Origin: Clostridiales bacterium Firm_04
Lineage (GTDB): Bacteria; Bacillota; Clostridia; Oscillospirales; Ruminococcaceae
NCBI GenBank assembly: GCA_001603005.1
Contig: LVAJ01000014.1
Coordinates: forward strand, 151,298-215,297
Direction of reading: 5' to 3'
Length of the DNA: 64,000 nt
Each line of letters begins with the position of its first letter. Positions within the stretch are counted from its first letter, which is position 1. The notes beneath the pieces were generated by a model that searched no databases, was not told the origin of the DNA, and saw only the letters and a program-made list of their open reading frames with translations. The translations under genes and the position numbers were made by a program. Below are positions 15,547 to 23,812 of this stretch, piece after piece.

Positions 15547-17091
15547 TCAGAATGCCTGCGCATCGAGATCGAGGTACTGAACCTGTCCGAAGACGGCATT
15601 GCCGTTCCGCTCGGTCAGATCCTTCAGCGAGGAGATGATCGAAGCATTGATGCCTTCGGATTTCTTTGCAACTGCGATCTTGTATTCCGCAGTGACCTGT
15701 CCCGCAGGTGTTTCGTGCGGCGAAAGCAGGATCGCGTGCGCGGTATTGACCGAGTTGATGATGTTGTTGTAGGCGTTTGTCGTGTCATCAGACGGCACAA
15801 CGATTACAAATTCATCCGATCCGGTGCGGTAGATCGTACCGTTCTGGAAGACTCTGCGCAGTGCATCAACGGTGGAGAGCAGAACCTGATCGCCCGCGTC
15901 GTTGCCGTACATGGAATTGATCTGGCTGAACTCGGAAATATTGACAAAGATGAAATAATAGCAGTTATCCGGAATGGATTCGAGCTTTTCCGCATCCATG
16001 GAGAAGGAAACACGGTTGTTCGCATCTGTCAGGATATCCTTGAACATTGCGGTCGTGAGGGACTGCTTTGTTTTTTCGGTCTTGACGATCTGCGAGGAGA
16101 GCTTTTTGTTGACGGCTTCCTGCTTCTTGTTGATGAAGTGGAAGACAGCGATCAGACCGATCAGCAGCAGACCGAACAGCGACAGGAAAATGCGCATGCT
16201 GTATGCCATTTTGTAGACATCGTTCTTGGTGTCGTTGATCATCAGGAGCCAGTTATGCTTTTTGATATATGAATAGGAAGCGATATATTTCTTGTCGTTT
16301 TCGGTGTATTCAAAGTTGCCGGTGTTGACATCGTCATTGCTGCCGCCGCGGTTTGCAACGATCTGGTCGCAGACAGCAAGGATCTGTTCATTATCGGTTT
16401 CCTGCTGGATCATGTACTGATTGGTGTGGAAGATGATCTTGTGCGTATCCACATCGACCATCGAGTACTGCGAATTAGCAAGTTCACGGGTATTCAGCTC
16501 GTTGAGGTTTGCGATCAGACCGTCGGTGAAGATACCGATACCGACCAGACCGATCGGCGTGGTGCCGTTGTCGTCGTAGACCGCTTTATACATGGAAACG
16601 ATCTGCTTGCCGCTGGCAGGGGAGATGATGATACCCGTGTCATACACACCGCTTCCGGCTGCGAGCATCGCATCCTGAAGCTGCTGGAGCAGCGCGGGAT
16701 CGGTTCTTGTGGTCATGCCGACGATCTTGCTGTTCGTATGCGTGAGCACATGCGTGTTCCATTCACTGGCATAGATGCCTTCGAGGAACGGGATATCCTT
16801 TGAAAATTCCTCGGTATATTTCTGCGCAACCTTTTTGTTGACGGTGCTGGACGGATCCTTGAGCAGGTCGATGATCTGCGAAGCTCGGCTGTACGCCGTC
16901 AGTGTTTTTTCCGCATTGTCAACGTAGTTGCTGACGATCTGTGCACGGTCCTCTGTGACGGTCGCAAGATGATCCAAGGAATTGTTGCGTGTAGTGTAAC
17001 TGACAAATGTTGTGACGATCAGCATGATGATAATCATGATCACCAGCTGAATAATCAGGATCCGGTTGACTGCTGATTTTTGCTTTGCCAT
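15547..17091 (-). CDS. dCache-type sensor with degenerate GGDEF domain
   Basis: 514 aa. A first transmembrane helix lies at about 10-30, an extracellular dCache-like sensor at about 35-285 (TGIIISPASGKQIVSMYKAVYDDNG, GLVGIGIFTDGLI) and a second helix at about 295-315. A cytoplasmic GGDEF-fold domain follows (DILTDANNR, YYFIFVNISEFSQINSMYGNDAGDQVL split over the usual strands). The signature reads RTGSDEF, so residues 424-428 are GSDEF rather than GGDEF/GGEEF, and the usual D of the second metal site is N in FVNIS. Cyclase activity is therefore doubtful; it may bind nucleotide or act as a pure sensor. It lies 41 bp after the deaminase-fold gene in the same operon. Confidence 0.85.
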   Translation of the reverse strand: MAKQKSAVNRILIIQLVIMIIIMLIVTTFVSYTTRNNSLDHLATVTEDRAQIVSNYVDNAEKTLTAYSRASQIIDLLKDPSSTVNKKVAQKYTEEFSKDIPFLEGIYASEWNTHVLTHTNSKIVGMTTRTDPALLQQLQDAMLAAGSGVYDTGIIISPASGKQIVSMYKAVYDDNGTTPIGLVGIGIFTDGLIANLNELNTRELANSQYSMVDVDTHKIIFHTNQYMIQQETDNEQILAVCDQIVANRGGSNDDVNTGNFEYTENDKKYIASYSYIKKHNWLLMINDTKNDVYKMAYSMRIFLSLFGLLLIGLIAVFHFINKKQEAVNKKLSSQIVKTEKTKQSLTTAMFKDILTDANNRVSFSMDAEKLESIPDNCYYFIFVNISEFSQINSMYGNDAGDQVLLSTVDALRRVFQNGTIYRTGSDEFVIVVPSDDTTNAYNNIINSVNTAHAILLSPHETPAGQVTAEYKIAVAKKSEGINASIISSLKDLTERNGNAVFGQVQYLDLDAQAF

Positions 17092-17132
17092 AGTGCTAAT
17101 TACTTCCTTTCAAGATTCTTGAGTCGGTTGGA

Positions 17133-17720
17133 TTATTTCTTTTTGAAGAGTCCGCCGAACCGTTTCTTTTTCTCTGGTTTTTTCTGCTTGGGATCGTCCT
17201 CATCATCTTCGATGGAATCGAGCAGAGAATTGACGCGGCTTTTGATCAGATTCGCATCATTCGTCGCTTCGCGCACCTGAACGGAAACAGAAGAAACACT
17301 GGTGACAGAAGGTGATGTGACCGGTCTGCCGATCGGGCGGAGCTTGTCGATAAATTCCGCGATCGGGACAGCTCTGTCCATCATCATGATCTCGCAGCGG
17401 TTGTTTTCCGGATTGAGCGAAATGATGTTCAGCATACAATTTTCGCAGGGGAGCATCGGCATGCCGTTTGCAGTTGAGATGAGCAGCAATGTCCGGATCT
17501 GCGTTTCGCCGGTTGCCTTCATGTTGCGGATCGCTTCTATTTCCGCATGGATATTGAGAAGCGTACCGCCGGAATTTTCGCGCCGGTTCAGTCCGGTATA
17601 AAGCTTGCCGGAGCCCGTAGACAGAACGCAGACGGTGTCATCCGGCAGTACCGGTTCACCGCTGCGGATTCTTTGATTTGCGATCTCATGTGCTCTTTGG
17701 AAAATCGCATCATAATTCAC
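17133..17720 (-). CDS. Cytidine-deaminase-fold protein with basic C-terminal tail
   Basis: 195 aa from GTG 17720 with AAAGGTGGT about 10 nt upstream; the frame extends further without a site. The N-terminal 130 residues show deaminase zinc motifs: NIHAEIEAIRNM (HAE) and MLPCENC (PCxxC), so the zinc site looks intact, unlike the GGYPQQ protein at 19168-20409. The C-terminal 60 residues are polar, with an acidic run (SIEDDEDDPKQ) and a Lys-rich end (KKPEKKKRFGGLFKKK), possibly for membrane or nucleic-acid contact. It is the first gene of a two-gene operon with the dCache-GGDEF-like protein, which suggests a signalling rather than salvage role. Confidence 0.8.
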   Translation of the reverse strand: MNYDAIFQRAHEIANQRIRSGEPVLPDDTVCVLSTGSGKLYTGLNRRENSGGTLLNIHAEIEAIRNMKATGETQIRTLLLISTANGMPMLPCENCMLNIISLNPENNRCEIMMMDRAVPIAEFIDKLRPIGRPVTSPSVTSVSSVSVQVREATNDANLIKSRVNSLLDSIEDDEDDPKQKKPEKKKRFGGLFKKK

Positions 17721-17806
17721 GCCTGAAACCACCTTTCTGTGCGATGCTTTTGATCGAATTTTAGTACAAATGCTCAAAAAACAAAAAAGCAATATCCTTT
17801 TTTATG

Positions 17807-17835
17807 ATTATAACACAAAACAGGCATGCTGTCAA
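17807..17835 (-). promoter_or_regulatory. Promoter for deaminase-fold / GGDEF-like operon
   Basis: Minus strand TTGACA (17835-17830), a 17-bp spacer and TATAAT (17812-17807) with extended TG. Confidence 0.8.
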
Positions 17836-18322
17836 CCATTTTATAAGATTTTCACATGAAAATTAAAAATGTTATCTTACGTTCTGTTGTTTTTTTTCGT
17901 CATTCTACAGTATGGAATATTTTGAGGAGACATGCAGAAAGCAGGGGATATCCGGTATATTTTTTCCGTGGAAGGATACGATTCTGCCCGAATCTGTGTC
18001 GATATGATAGAAATAAACGAATCAGCACGAAAAATAACAAACTGTATATTATCAGAATAAAATACATTTTGTAGTCAGATTTCTGATGTAAAATTGATTC
18101 GGGAACCACGGACATATTTAATTATCAGGATCTGCTAATAAAGAGCAATTTTGTTATGATAGATGACCGATAAAACAAATTAGAAACGAAATACTGTCAA
18201 ATGAGTTATCTGAAAAGCACAAAAATAGGCTGATCTGACCTTTTTCCGCCGGATTATGGCTTGGAGTTTCCGAAAGAACAATTACAGGATATTTTTTATC
18301 AAGAAAAATTCTTGTTTACCTC
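17836..18322. other. AT-rich intergenic stretch
   Basis: This stretch is clearly richer in A/T than its surroundings and contains only the possible 42-codon ORF at 17932-18060. I see no RNA gene, mobile element or strong hairpin. A 71-codon minus-strand reading with one hydrophobic segment at 17900-18115 lacks a ribosome site. Confidence 0.6.
17932..18060 (+). CDS. Possible small protein, 42 aa
   Basis: ATG at 17932 follows GAGGAGAC and reads 42 codons to TAA at 18058-18060. The peptide (MQKAGDIRYIF...VDMIEINESARK...) is soluble-looking, with no signal peptide and no recognised family. It sits alone in AT-rich intergenic DNA. A weak upstream promoter-like TTGTTT with TATGGA at 18 bp spacing can be drawn. 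It is supported only by the ribosome site and an unbroken frame, so it may be spurious. Confidence 0.3.
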   Translation: MQKAGDIRYIFSVEGYDSARICVDMIEINESARKITNCILSE

Positions 18323-18351
18323 TTGCTTTTTTTTCGATTATATGGTATAAT
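18323..18351 (+). promoter_or_regulatory. Promoter for small membrane protein
   Basis: TTGCTT (18323-18328), a 17-bp spacer and TATAAT (18346-18351) with extended TG. Confidence 0.75.
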
Positions 18352-18446
18352 ATACGATATACGGAGTGTATAACGAATTTCGCAGGAAGTTCTCATATTC
18401 GGGGCAGTTTGCTTCGGCCAAAAGTCGATAGAAGGGGTGCTTATAT

Positions 18447-18974
18447 ATGACCTATATGCTGAATGATATTGATGAAGCAATAGATCGCAAATTTCTCGTG
18501 ACCAAGACGCTGAGCAATCAGGTGCAGGCAGGTACGATCGTGCACATTATGGATGCGCACAGCGAGAAGGACGGCAAAGTGACGGTCTATTATCGGATTA
18601 CGTATACCAAGCAGGATTATACGGTGAAGTTTGACAATGTCAAGCAGTTCTGCAAGTGGGCGCGTCCGGATAATTTCATTGCCCGCCACTATGAGAGCTT
18701 CAATATCAAGGAGATTCAGCGATATGTCAAGCTGAAGGACAGAACCTTTACGTCTTTCTGTCTGCCGCTGATTCTGGTCGCCCTTCTGATCGTCTGGGCG
18801 GCAGTTTTGCTGCTGTTCGGCGGGAAACCGATCGGCATTATTCTGGGCGTTGTGATGTCCATTCTCGTAGCGGTGCTCATCACCATCACATACCGTTCCA
18901 GCCGGCAGAAGGAACTGGTCAAGCTGTACAGCAAGGTCAGTGCAAATTCCAACTGGCGCGTGAACTTTAAGTAA
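18447..18974 (+). CDS. Unrecognised membrane protein with two adjacent transmembrane helices
   Basis: 175 aa, ATG behind AGAAGGGGTG. I do not recognise the family. The first 105 residues are polar and could form a small beta domain (QVQAGTIVHIMDAHSEKDGK, VTVYYRITYTKQDYTVKF). They are followed by two hydrophobic helices (about 110-130 and 135-155) with a short turn, and a basic tail (SSRQKELVKLYSKVS). It has its own promoter and two terminators behind it, so it is monocistronic. It lies between two signalling operons on the opposite strand; any link to them is inference from position only. Confidence 0.8.
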   Translation: MTYMLNDIDEAIDRKFLVTKTLSNQVQAGTIVHIMDAHSEKDGKVTVYYRITYTKQDYTVKFDNVKQFCKWARPDNFIARHYESFNIKEIQRYVKLKDRTFTSFCLPLILVALLIVWAAVLLLFGGKPIGIILGVVMSILVAVLITITYRSSRQKELVKLYSKVSANSNWRVNFK

Positions 18975-19053
18975 TCAGCGGGTTACTGCGCGAATCTGCA
19001 GACAGATGCATCTGCATATGCAAAAAGATGAAAATTCAATCAGAAATGGAAAG

Positions 19054-19086
19054 AGCCGTACAGGATAACTGTGCGGCTTTTTTGAT
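19054..19086 (+). terminator. Terminator
   Basis: AGCCGTACAG (19054-19063) pairs with CTGTGCGGCT (19069-19078), followed by TTTTTT. Confidence 0.8.
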
Positions 19087-19121
19087 GCAGGGGCGTGCGG
19101 AACCGATGCTGCGGATATAAG

Positions 19122-19152
19122 AAAGCCCGTATCTTTTCGGATACGGGCTTTT
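19122..19152. terminator. Bidirectional terminator ending the kinase/phosphatase operon
   Basis: AAAGCCCGTATC and GGATACGGGCTTTT form a strong hairpin between the convergent genes at 18447-18974 and 19168-20409. Confidence 0.85.
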
Positions 19153-19167
19153 GATCACACAGCTTTA

Positions 19168-20409
19168 TTATGAGTTTTTATTGAAATTGAAATTGTTCTT
19201 TGCGACCTTTTTGCGCTCCTTGGCATTGCGCAGCATTTCTTCCTTGGAAAGACCGGTTGCAGATTCTTCTGCTGCATCTGCTGCCGCTGCCGCCTCATCA
19301 TCAAGCAGACTGGTCAGGCGCTTTCTGAACGCACCGCCGCCGCCTGCACCGAGATTCTGAGAGACCATTGTGCTCTGCGGAATGCCCTGTGCATGCACAG
19401 AGCCGGTTGCAGCCGCCGCCTGCGGATTGATATAGGAGCTCTGCTGCTGCGCGGGATAGCCGCCCTGCTGGGGATAACCGCCCTGCTGCGGGTAACCGCC
19501 CTGCTGCGGATAGCCGCCCTGCTGCGGATAACCGCCCTGCTGCGGGTAGCCGCCCTGCTGGGGATAACCGCCTTGCTGCGGGTAGCCGCCCTGCTGCGGG
19601 TAACCAACCTGCTGCGGATAACCGCCTTGCTGGGGATAACCGCCCTGCTGGGGATAACCGCCCTGCTGCGGGTAGCCACCCTGCTGCGGATAACCGCCCA
19701 TCTGCGGGTAACCGCCCATCTGCGGGTAACCGCCCATCTGCGGATAGCCGCCCTGTGCGCCGTTGAAGACCGGGAACTGGAAGCCGGGATGCTCTGTCTG
19801 CTGCTGTGCCGGATAAGGCTGCGCAGTCGGAACCGGTGCCGCTGCTTCCGGATCAATCGTTTTGACATCGTCGATCGCAGTATTCGGTGCTGCAAAGAAC
19901 GGATTGCTTTCATCAATTTCAATGGTGCCGACAGATTCGGATGCCGGTCCGAGCTTCTTCTTGGTCGGCGCAGGCGCGGATTCTGCATCATCAAATCCGC
20001 TCAGGAAATCGTTGACTTCCTCATGCGAAACCGGAATAATCGCAGAAACCTCTTTTGATTCGGTTTCCGAAACGGCAACGATACATGCTGCGTTTGCCAT
20101 ATTCGCCTTGATGAGCTGCTTGAGGCTTTCATCATCCGGCGCAGAAACAGTGCCGTCGGCGACCTTGACCGTTGCCATGGATACAGCGATCTTTGCGGCA
20201 GGAATTGCCTGAATCGCCTGAATTTCCGACGCAGAAACAACTGCTGCGCCGTCATCGTATTTCACGCCGGTGGAACCGCTCACGATTCCGTCACGGTCAA
20301 TCGCGATCAGCGTGACAGCAGCATCCGGCATCGCTGCAAAATCCGGAAATGATTCCTTCACCTTTGCAGCATACTCCTTTGCGGTGCTGAGGAGTGCGTT
20401 GATTTCCAT
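19168..20409 (-). CDS. Deaminase-like pseudoenzyme with 17 GGYPQQ hexapeptide repeats
   Basis: 413 aa. The N-terminal 130 residues resemble the fold of the deaminase-like protein at 17133-17720 ([43 protein letters not shown]), but no HAE or PCxxC zinc ligands are visible. An acidic linker leads to 17 tandem hexapeptides between DNA positions about 19452 and 19752: three GGYPQM, then GGYPQQ with one VGYPQQ and a final GGYPAQ. The C-terminus is Ala/Glu- and then Lys/Asn-rich ([19 protein letters not shown]). Such Gly-Tyr-Pro-Gln tracts are intrinsically disordered and can drive self-association. It is the last gene of the operon with PP2C, VWA and kinase genes and may be their substrate or scaffold. 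Confidence 0.8.
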   Translation of the reverse strand: MEINALLSTAKEYAAKVKESFPDFAAMPDAAVTLIAIDRDGIVSGSTGVKYDDGAAVVSASEIQAIQAIPAAKIAVSMATVKVADGTVSAPDDESLKQLIKANMANAACIVAVSETESKEVSAIIPVSHEEVNDFLSGFDDAESAPAPTKKKLGPASESVGTIEIDESNPFFAAPNTAIDDVKTIDPEAAAPVPTAQPYPAQQQTEHPGFQFPVFNGAQGGYPQMGGYPQMGGYPQMGGYPQQGGYPQQGGYPQQGGYPQQGGYPQQVGYPQQGGYPQQGGYPQQGGYPQQGGYPQQGGYPQQGGYPQQGGYPQQGGYPAQQQSSYINPQAAAATGSVHAQGIPQSTMVSQNLGAGGGGAFRKRLTSLLDDEAAAAADAAEESATGLSKEEMLRNAKERKKVAKNNFNFNKNS

Positions 20410-20477
20410 AAGAACACCAAACCTTCCCTTGAATATCTGATCCGGCTGTGCCGGAATCTGATTCCTCTAAACCGGTA

Positions 20478-21392
20478 TTAATCAGAATTTTTCAGCGCAG
20501 CCAGTCTCTTTGCCTTGCGTTCAGCAGCATGTGCTTTCTGATCTGCAACCTTTGCCTTCAATTCCGGCGCTTTTTCGGCGAGATAATCGCGGTCACAGAT
20601 GCAGGCGAGAGAAATATCATCCTCTGTTCCGAAATGCGAACGCTTCATCAGATTCTTCTGAATGGACTTCTCAAAGGTTTCCAGATGATCAAGCTGACTG
20701 GTGATGATCAGATGATACTCCAGAAAATCATCTTCATTGCTGAAAGAAGTATAAAGACCGTCTGTCGAAGCATACATCGCAATGACCTTTTCATGCTCGG
20801 TATAAAAGCTGTTGAACATGGAAGCGGCATTGCTGTTGCACATGGACGCTGTCATATTTGCGGGGGCGGATTCGTCGTAATTCATCGGCATGACGGGGAC
20901 GCCGTCCTCGAAAATCGCGACAAGGCTGCCGTCACCGATCTGCATGCCGAACTGGAATCCGTTTCCGCTGACCGCAACGATCAGTGTCGTGCCGTAATAG
21001 GACTCTACGGGGATCGCCTTGAACTCATCCTTTGTAAATTTGTTCATCTCGGCGAGCTTCACTGGGTTCTGCTCCAGATGGCGCTGTACGCGGGCATTCC
21101 AGTTGACGATGATCTGCTTTTCGATATTCTTGATAATCAGCTTGTGGTTTGCAGGGAAACTCTGCTCAAAGCGCTCCGGATCCTTATAGAAATGCCGAAC
21201 CGTTTCGAGTGCTGCTTCGACTGCAAACTGGGAACCGACATGGCTCCGGAAATATTTTTTGCTTCCGTGTCCGTCTGCACTGACTGCGATCGAATAATGC
21301 TCATTGATCTCGAATGCAGAATGATCCTGACAGACAAGACCGGTTGCTTCGTGGCTCGCACCGATTACAGAATGGCTGAAACCGCCGAACAT
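20478..21392 (-). CDS. PP2C-family serine/threonine phosphatase
   Basis: 304 aa from ATG 21392 (an adjacent GTG at 21395 is possible), behind AAGGGGGAC. PP2C metal-site motifs are in order: CQDHSAF, VSADGHGSKKYFRSHVGSQ, YYGTTLIVAVSG, MQIGDGSLVAIF, YASTDGLYTSF and the late TEDDISLACI. All acidic metal ligands appear to be kept, so it should be an active Mn/Mg-dependent phosphatase. The C-terminus is a Lys/Ala-rich helix (KAKVADQKAHAAERKAKRLAALK). It lies between the VWA gene and the GGYPQQ gene in one operon with a protein kinase, the composition of TerY-P triads. Confidence 0.9.
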   Translation of the reverse strand: MFGGFSHSVIGASHEATGLVCQDHSAFEINEHYSIAVSADGHGSKKYFRSHVGSQFAVEAALETVRHFYKDPERFEQSFPANHKLIIKNIEKQIIVNWNARVQRHLEQNPVKLAEMNKFTKDEFKAIPVESYYGTTLIVAVSGNGFQFGMQIGDGSLVAIFEDGVPVMPMNYDESAPANMTASMCNSNAASMFNSFYTEHEKVIAMYASTDGLYTSFSNEDDFLEYHLIITSQLDHLETFEKSIQKNLMKRSHFGTEDDISLACICDRDYLAEKAPELKAKVADQKAHAAERKAKRLAALKNSD

Positions 21393-21445
21393 CACAACAG
21401 TCCCCCTTGTGAGATAAAGATAGTATGAAAAATAGGTTCCGGTGA

Positions 21446-22378
21446 TTACCAGCCGGTATCCAGCGAGATCGCATCCGCATCGCCGAGATTCGTCATCGAA
21501 TCCTGGATCTGCTGACCGAGCAGCTTCTGCTTTGCAGAGCGGACTTCCTCCTCGCTCAGTTCATGGTTGACGTCATCGGAGAGCGTCATACTCTTGCTGC
21601 CGATCTGTGCAGAGGTGACCGCGATGATCTTGATCATCTGTGCGAGCTGACCGCCGGAGTAAGCATGCACGACGGTATCCTTGGAGCCGGTAAACTCCTC
21701 GAGCATTTCGTCGTTTGCTTCGCTGCCGATGCCGAGCGCAGCCTTCAGACCGAACTTATACCAGCTGTTCTGCTTGAGCTCCTCGAGTGCTTCCTTATAG
21801 TCATCGGACGGATAGCCGTCTGTCATGAGGAAGATGACCGGAGCAAAGGACAGGGACGGGGAGTTGAGGAAGCTGTTGCGGGACATTCTCGAAGAAAGCT
21901 CACGGAAAGCTTCACCCATGTTCGTCACGCCGTCCGCACGCAGACGGGACCATTCAAAGTCCTCGATCAGGATCGGCTCGGAGTACATCCAGCGAACCTG
22001 CGTGCCGAAGGTCAGAACCGCGATCTTGACATCCGTATCTGCCTCACCGACTCTGCGGATCTCAGGGATCAGCTCCTCCATAACGGTATTGAGCTCACCG
22101 ATCTTCTTGCCGACCATCGAACGCGATGTGTCGATCAGGAAGAAGATGACCAGACTCTTTTTGGAAACGCCGGTCGCGCTCAGCGGATCGTCGTCATCGA
22201 AGTCAAAGAGGTCATCGTCTGCATCCGCAGCGGGTGCAGTTTTTGCTGCCGGATCAACAGCAGCTGCGAGATTCTGGAGCGCTTCTGCTGCATCCTGAGC
22301 AGTCTTTGCAGCCTCCTCCGCAGCTTTTTCAGCCGGTGTACCGGTTACCGGCTCTTTTTTCTGTTCGTTACTCATCAT
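21446..22378 (-). CDS. von Willebrand A (TerY-like) protein
   Basis: 310 aa, start behind AAGGAAG (ATG ATG; the second, at 22375, is equally possible). The first 80 residues are Ala/Asp/Glu-rich and disordered (DDDLFDFDDDDP). A VWA domain follows with an intact MIDAS: DTSRSM, the Thr of GVTNMGEAFRELS and the Asp of FLMTDGYPSDDYKEALEEL. TerY-type cytoplasmic VWA proteins occur with a kinase and a PP2C phosphatase in metal- or stress-linked phosphorylation modules (TerY-P triads). Both partners are adjacent here. No TerD/TerC gene is in the window. Confidence 0.9.
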   Translation of the reverse strand: MMSNEQKKEPVTGTPAEKAAEEAAKTAQDAAEALQNLAAAVDPAAKTAPAADADDDLFDFDDDDPLSATGVSKKSLVIFFLIDTSRSMVGKKIGELNTVMEELIPEIRRVGEADTDVKIAVLTFGTQVRWMYSEPILIEDFEWSRLRADGVTNMGEAFRELSSRMSRNSFLNSPSLSFAPVIFLMTDGYPSDDYKEALEELKQNSWYKFGLKAALGIGSEANDEMLEEFTGSKDTVVHAYSGGQLAQMIKIIAVTSAQIGSKSMTLSDDVNHELSEEEVRSAKQKLLGQQIQDSMTNLGDADAISLDTGW

Positions 22379-22417
22379 TCAGATACTTCCTTTCCAATAT
22401 GCGAATGCATCAGGGCA

Positions 22418-23761
22418 TCAGAGCGATGCCGTCACTTCACCGAAATCAATCACAAGTCCCTGCCAGATCGGGAAGCCCTTTCCGGGCGGGATATCGTAGA
22501 AATCGCCGTCGGGCATTTTTGCCCGCCAGACCTTATCCGACATATTTTTGAATCCGAGTACACCGGGCTTTAACTTGTTCTCCACAAGCTCGCCGGCAAT
22601 GGTCTGGAAATCCTCGGAATCCGGATCAATCTCGCACTCATAGAAGACAGAGCCGAGATAGAGCGGCATGCGGTTTTTGCGGTTGCTGAATTTGAGTGTA
22701 TCGAATATGGTGCCGCACTGCGGGCACTTATAGGATTTGAAATCCGGCTGTTTGAACATGGATGTGAAATTGGTTCTGCCGCAGGTGCACTGGATGATCT
22801 CGGAGCGCAGGCGAATGAAGATCTTCTGCCATTCGTTTTCGATGATGCGCTTATTGGGATCCGAGATGCCGAGCGTAAAGGAGCGGATGAACGCATCCTT
22901 GACATAATCCGGATAAATGCGCCAGAACTTGATGACGTTGTCATGGATCCCGCGGACGGGGCGGTTGCTCGCGTCATCCGGATCATAGATGAAGACGGCG
23001 TTCTGACCGTAATGCTTCAGTTCAGAGGATTCGGTCAGGCAGACGTCCTTGACGACCTTTTCGCCCTCCATCGGATCGCCGCGGAACAGCAGCTTAAAGA
23101 GGACGACTGCAAGCGAATATTTATCCGTCTGCACATTCGGCTTCGCAACGCCGCGGACGACCTCCGGCGCCATATAGCCGGGCTTGCCGCCGATTCCGAA
23201 GTTGCTGCCGTCCGGTGCGATGTTATCGCAGTCGCAGACGAGCACGGCACCGGTATCCATGTTGATGAAGAAGCCGCCGTCGTTGAGATCCTGATAGCTC
23301 TTGCCGGCGCGGTGAAGCTGCCGGAATGCATTGACGATATTGATGACCGCTGTGACCATTGCAAAAAGGCTGGTAAAGCGGACAGGGGTTTTCGTGGAGC
23401 GTCCGGTCAGCGGATCGACCGAAAGCTTATAGGTATTCAGGATATCGACAAAGGAATCGAAGCTTTCGGGCTTCAGCTCCATGAGGTAGCCGAAGGTGCC
23501 GTCGGGATTCTCCTTGGTCAGATATTTTGGCCACAGGAACTTATTGCTCGGCGGTCCGTCGCTGATATTGTTCTGAATATTCTTGCGGAACGCCTTGGGG
23601 TTTTTCATCTTGTCGATGTCATACCATTTTAAAGCCCATTTCATTCCGTTGTAACGGACGAGGTACACAACGCCCTGTCCGCCGCTGCCGATCACACCGA
23701 GCACCTGCGCTTTGCCGCCGTACTCCATTTCGACTTCCTGACCGATCGAAAGTTCAACCAT
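22418..23761 (-). CDS. Ser/Thr-type protein kinase with zinc ribbon and C-terminal beta domain
   Basis: 447 aa. The kinase domain spans about 1-330: glycine loop GSGGQGVVYLV, Lys in MKWALKWYD, catalytic loop SYQDLNDGGFFIN (HRD replaced by YQD, with D and N kept), metal motif CDCDN in place of DFG, and GKPGYMAPEVV. This divergent pattern is typical of kinases paired with VWA and PP2C proteins. A zinc ribbon follows (CTCGR...YKCPQCG), then a beta-rich C-terminal domain of about 90 residues that could be FHA-like (KPGVLGFKNMSDKVWRAKM); that last call is weak. It probably phosphorylates operon partners, with the PP2C reversing it. Confidence 0.88.
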   Translation of the reverse strand: MVELSIGQEVEMEYGGKAQVLGVIGSGGQGVVYLVRYNGMKWALKWYDIDKMKNPKAFRKNIQNNISDGPPSNKFLWPKYLTKENPDGTFGYLMELKPESFDSFVDILNTYKLSVDPLTGRSTKTPVRFTSLFAMVTAVINIVNAFRQLHRAGKSYQDLNDGGFFINMDTGAVLVCDCDNIAPDGSNFGIGGKPGYMAPEVVRGVAKPNVQTDKYSLAVVLFKLLFRGDPMEGEKVVKDVCLTESSELKHYGQNAVFIYDPDDASNRPVRGIHDNVIKFWRIYPDYVKDAFIRSFTLGISDPNKRIIENEWQKIFIRLRSEIIQCTCGRTNFTSMFKQPDFKSYKCPQCGTIFDTLKFSNRKNRMPLYLGSVFYECEIDPDSEDFQTIAGELVENKLKPGVLGFKNMSDKVWRAKMPDGDFYDIPPGKGFPIWQGLVIDFGEVTASL

Positions 23762-23812
23762 ACGAATCTGTCCTCCCGTGAATGAAATTTAAGTCTGTAC
23801 TCCGGAAACCGG

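Noticed and set aside
17900..18115. 71-codon minus-strand frame with one hydrophobic segment
   Set aside because: No ribosome site or promoter; it lies in AT-rich intergenic DNA.
19452..19752. Short tandem DNA repeat as a CRISPR or satellite element
   Set aside because: The 18-bp periodicity encodes an in-frame GGYPQQ repeat of a real gene.
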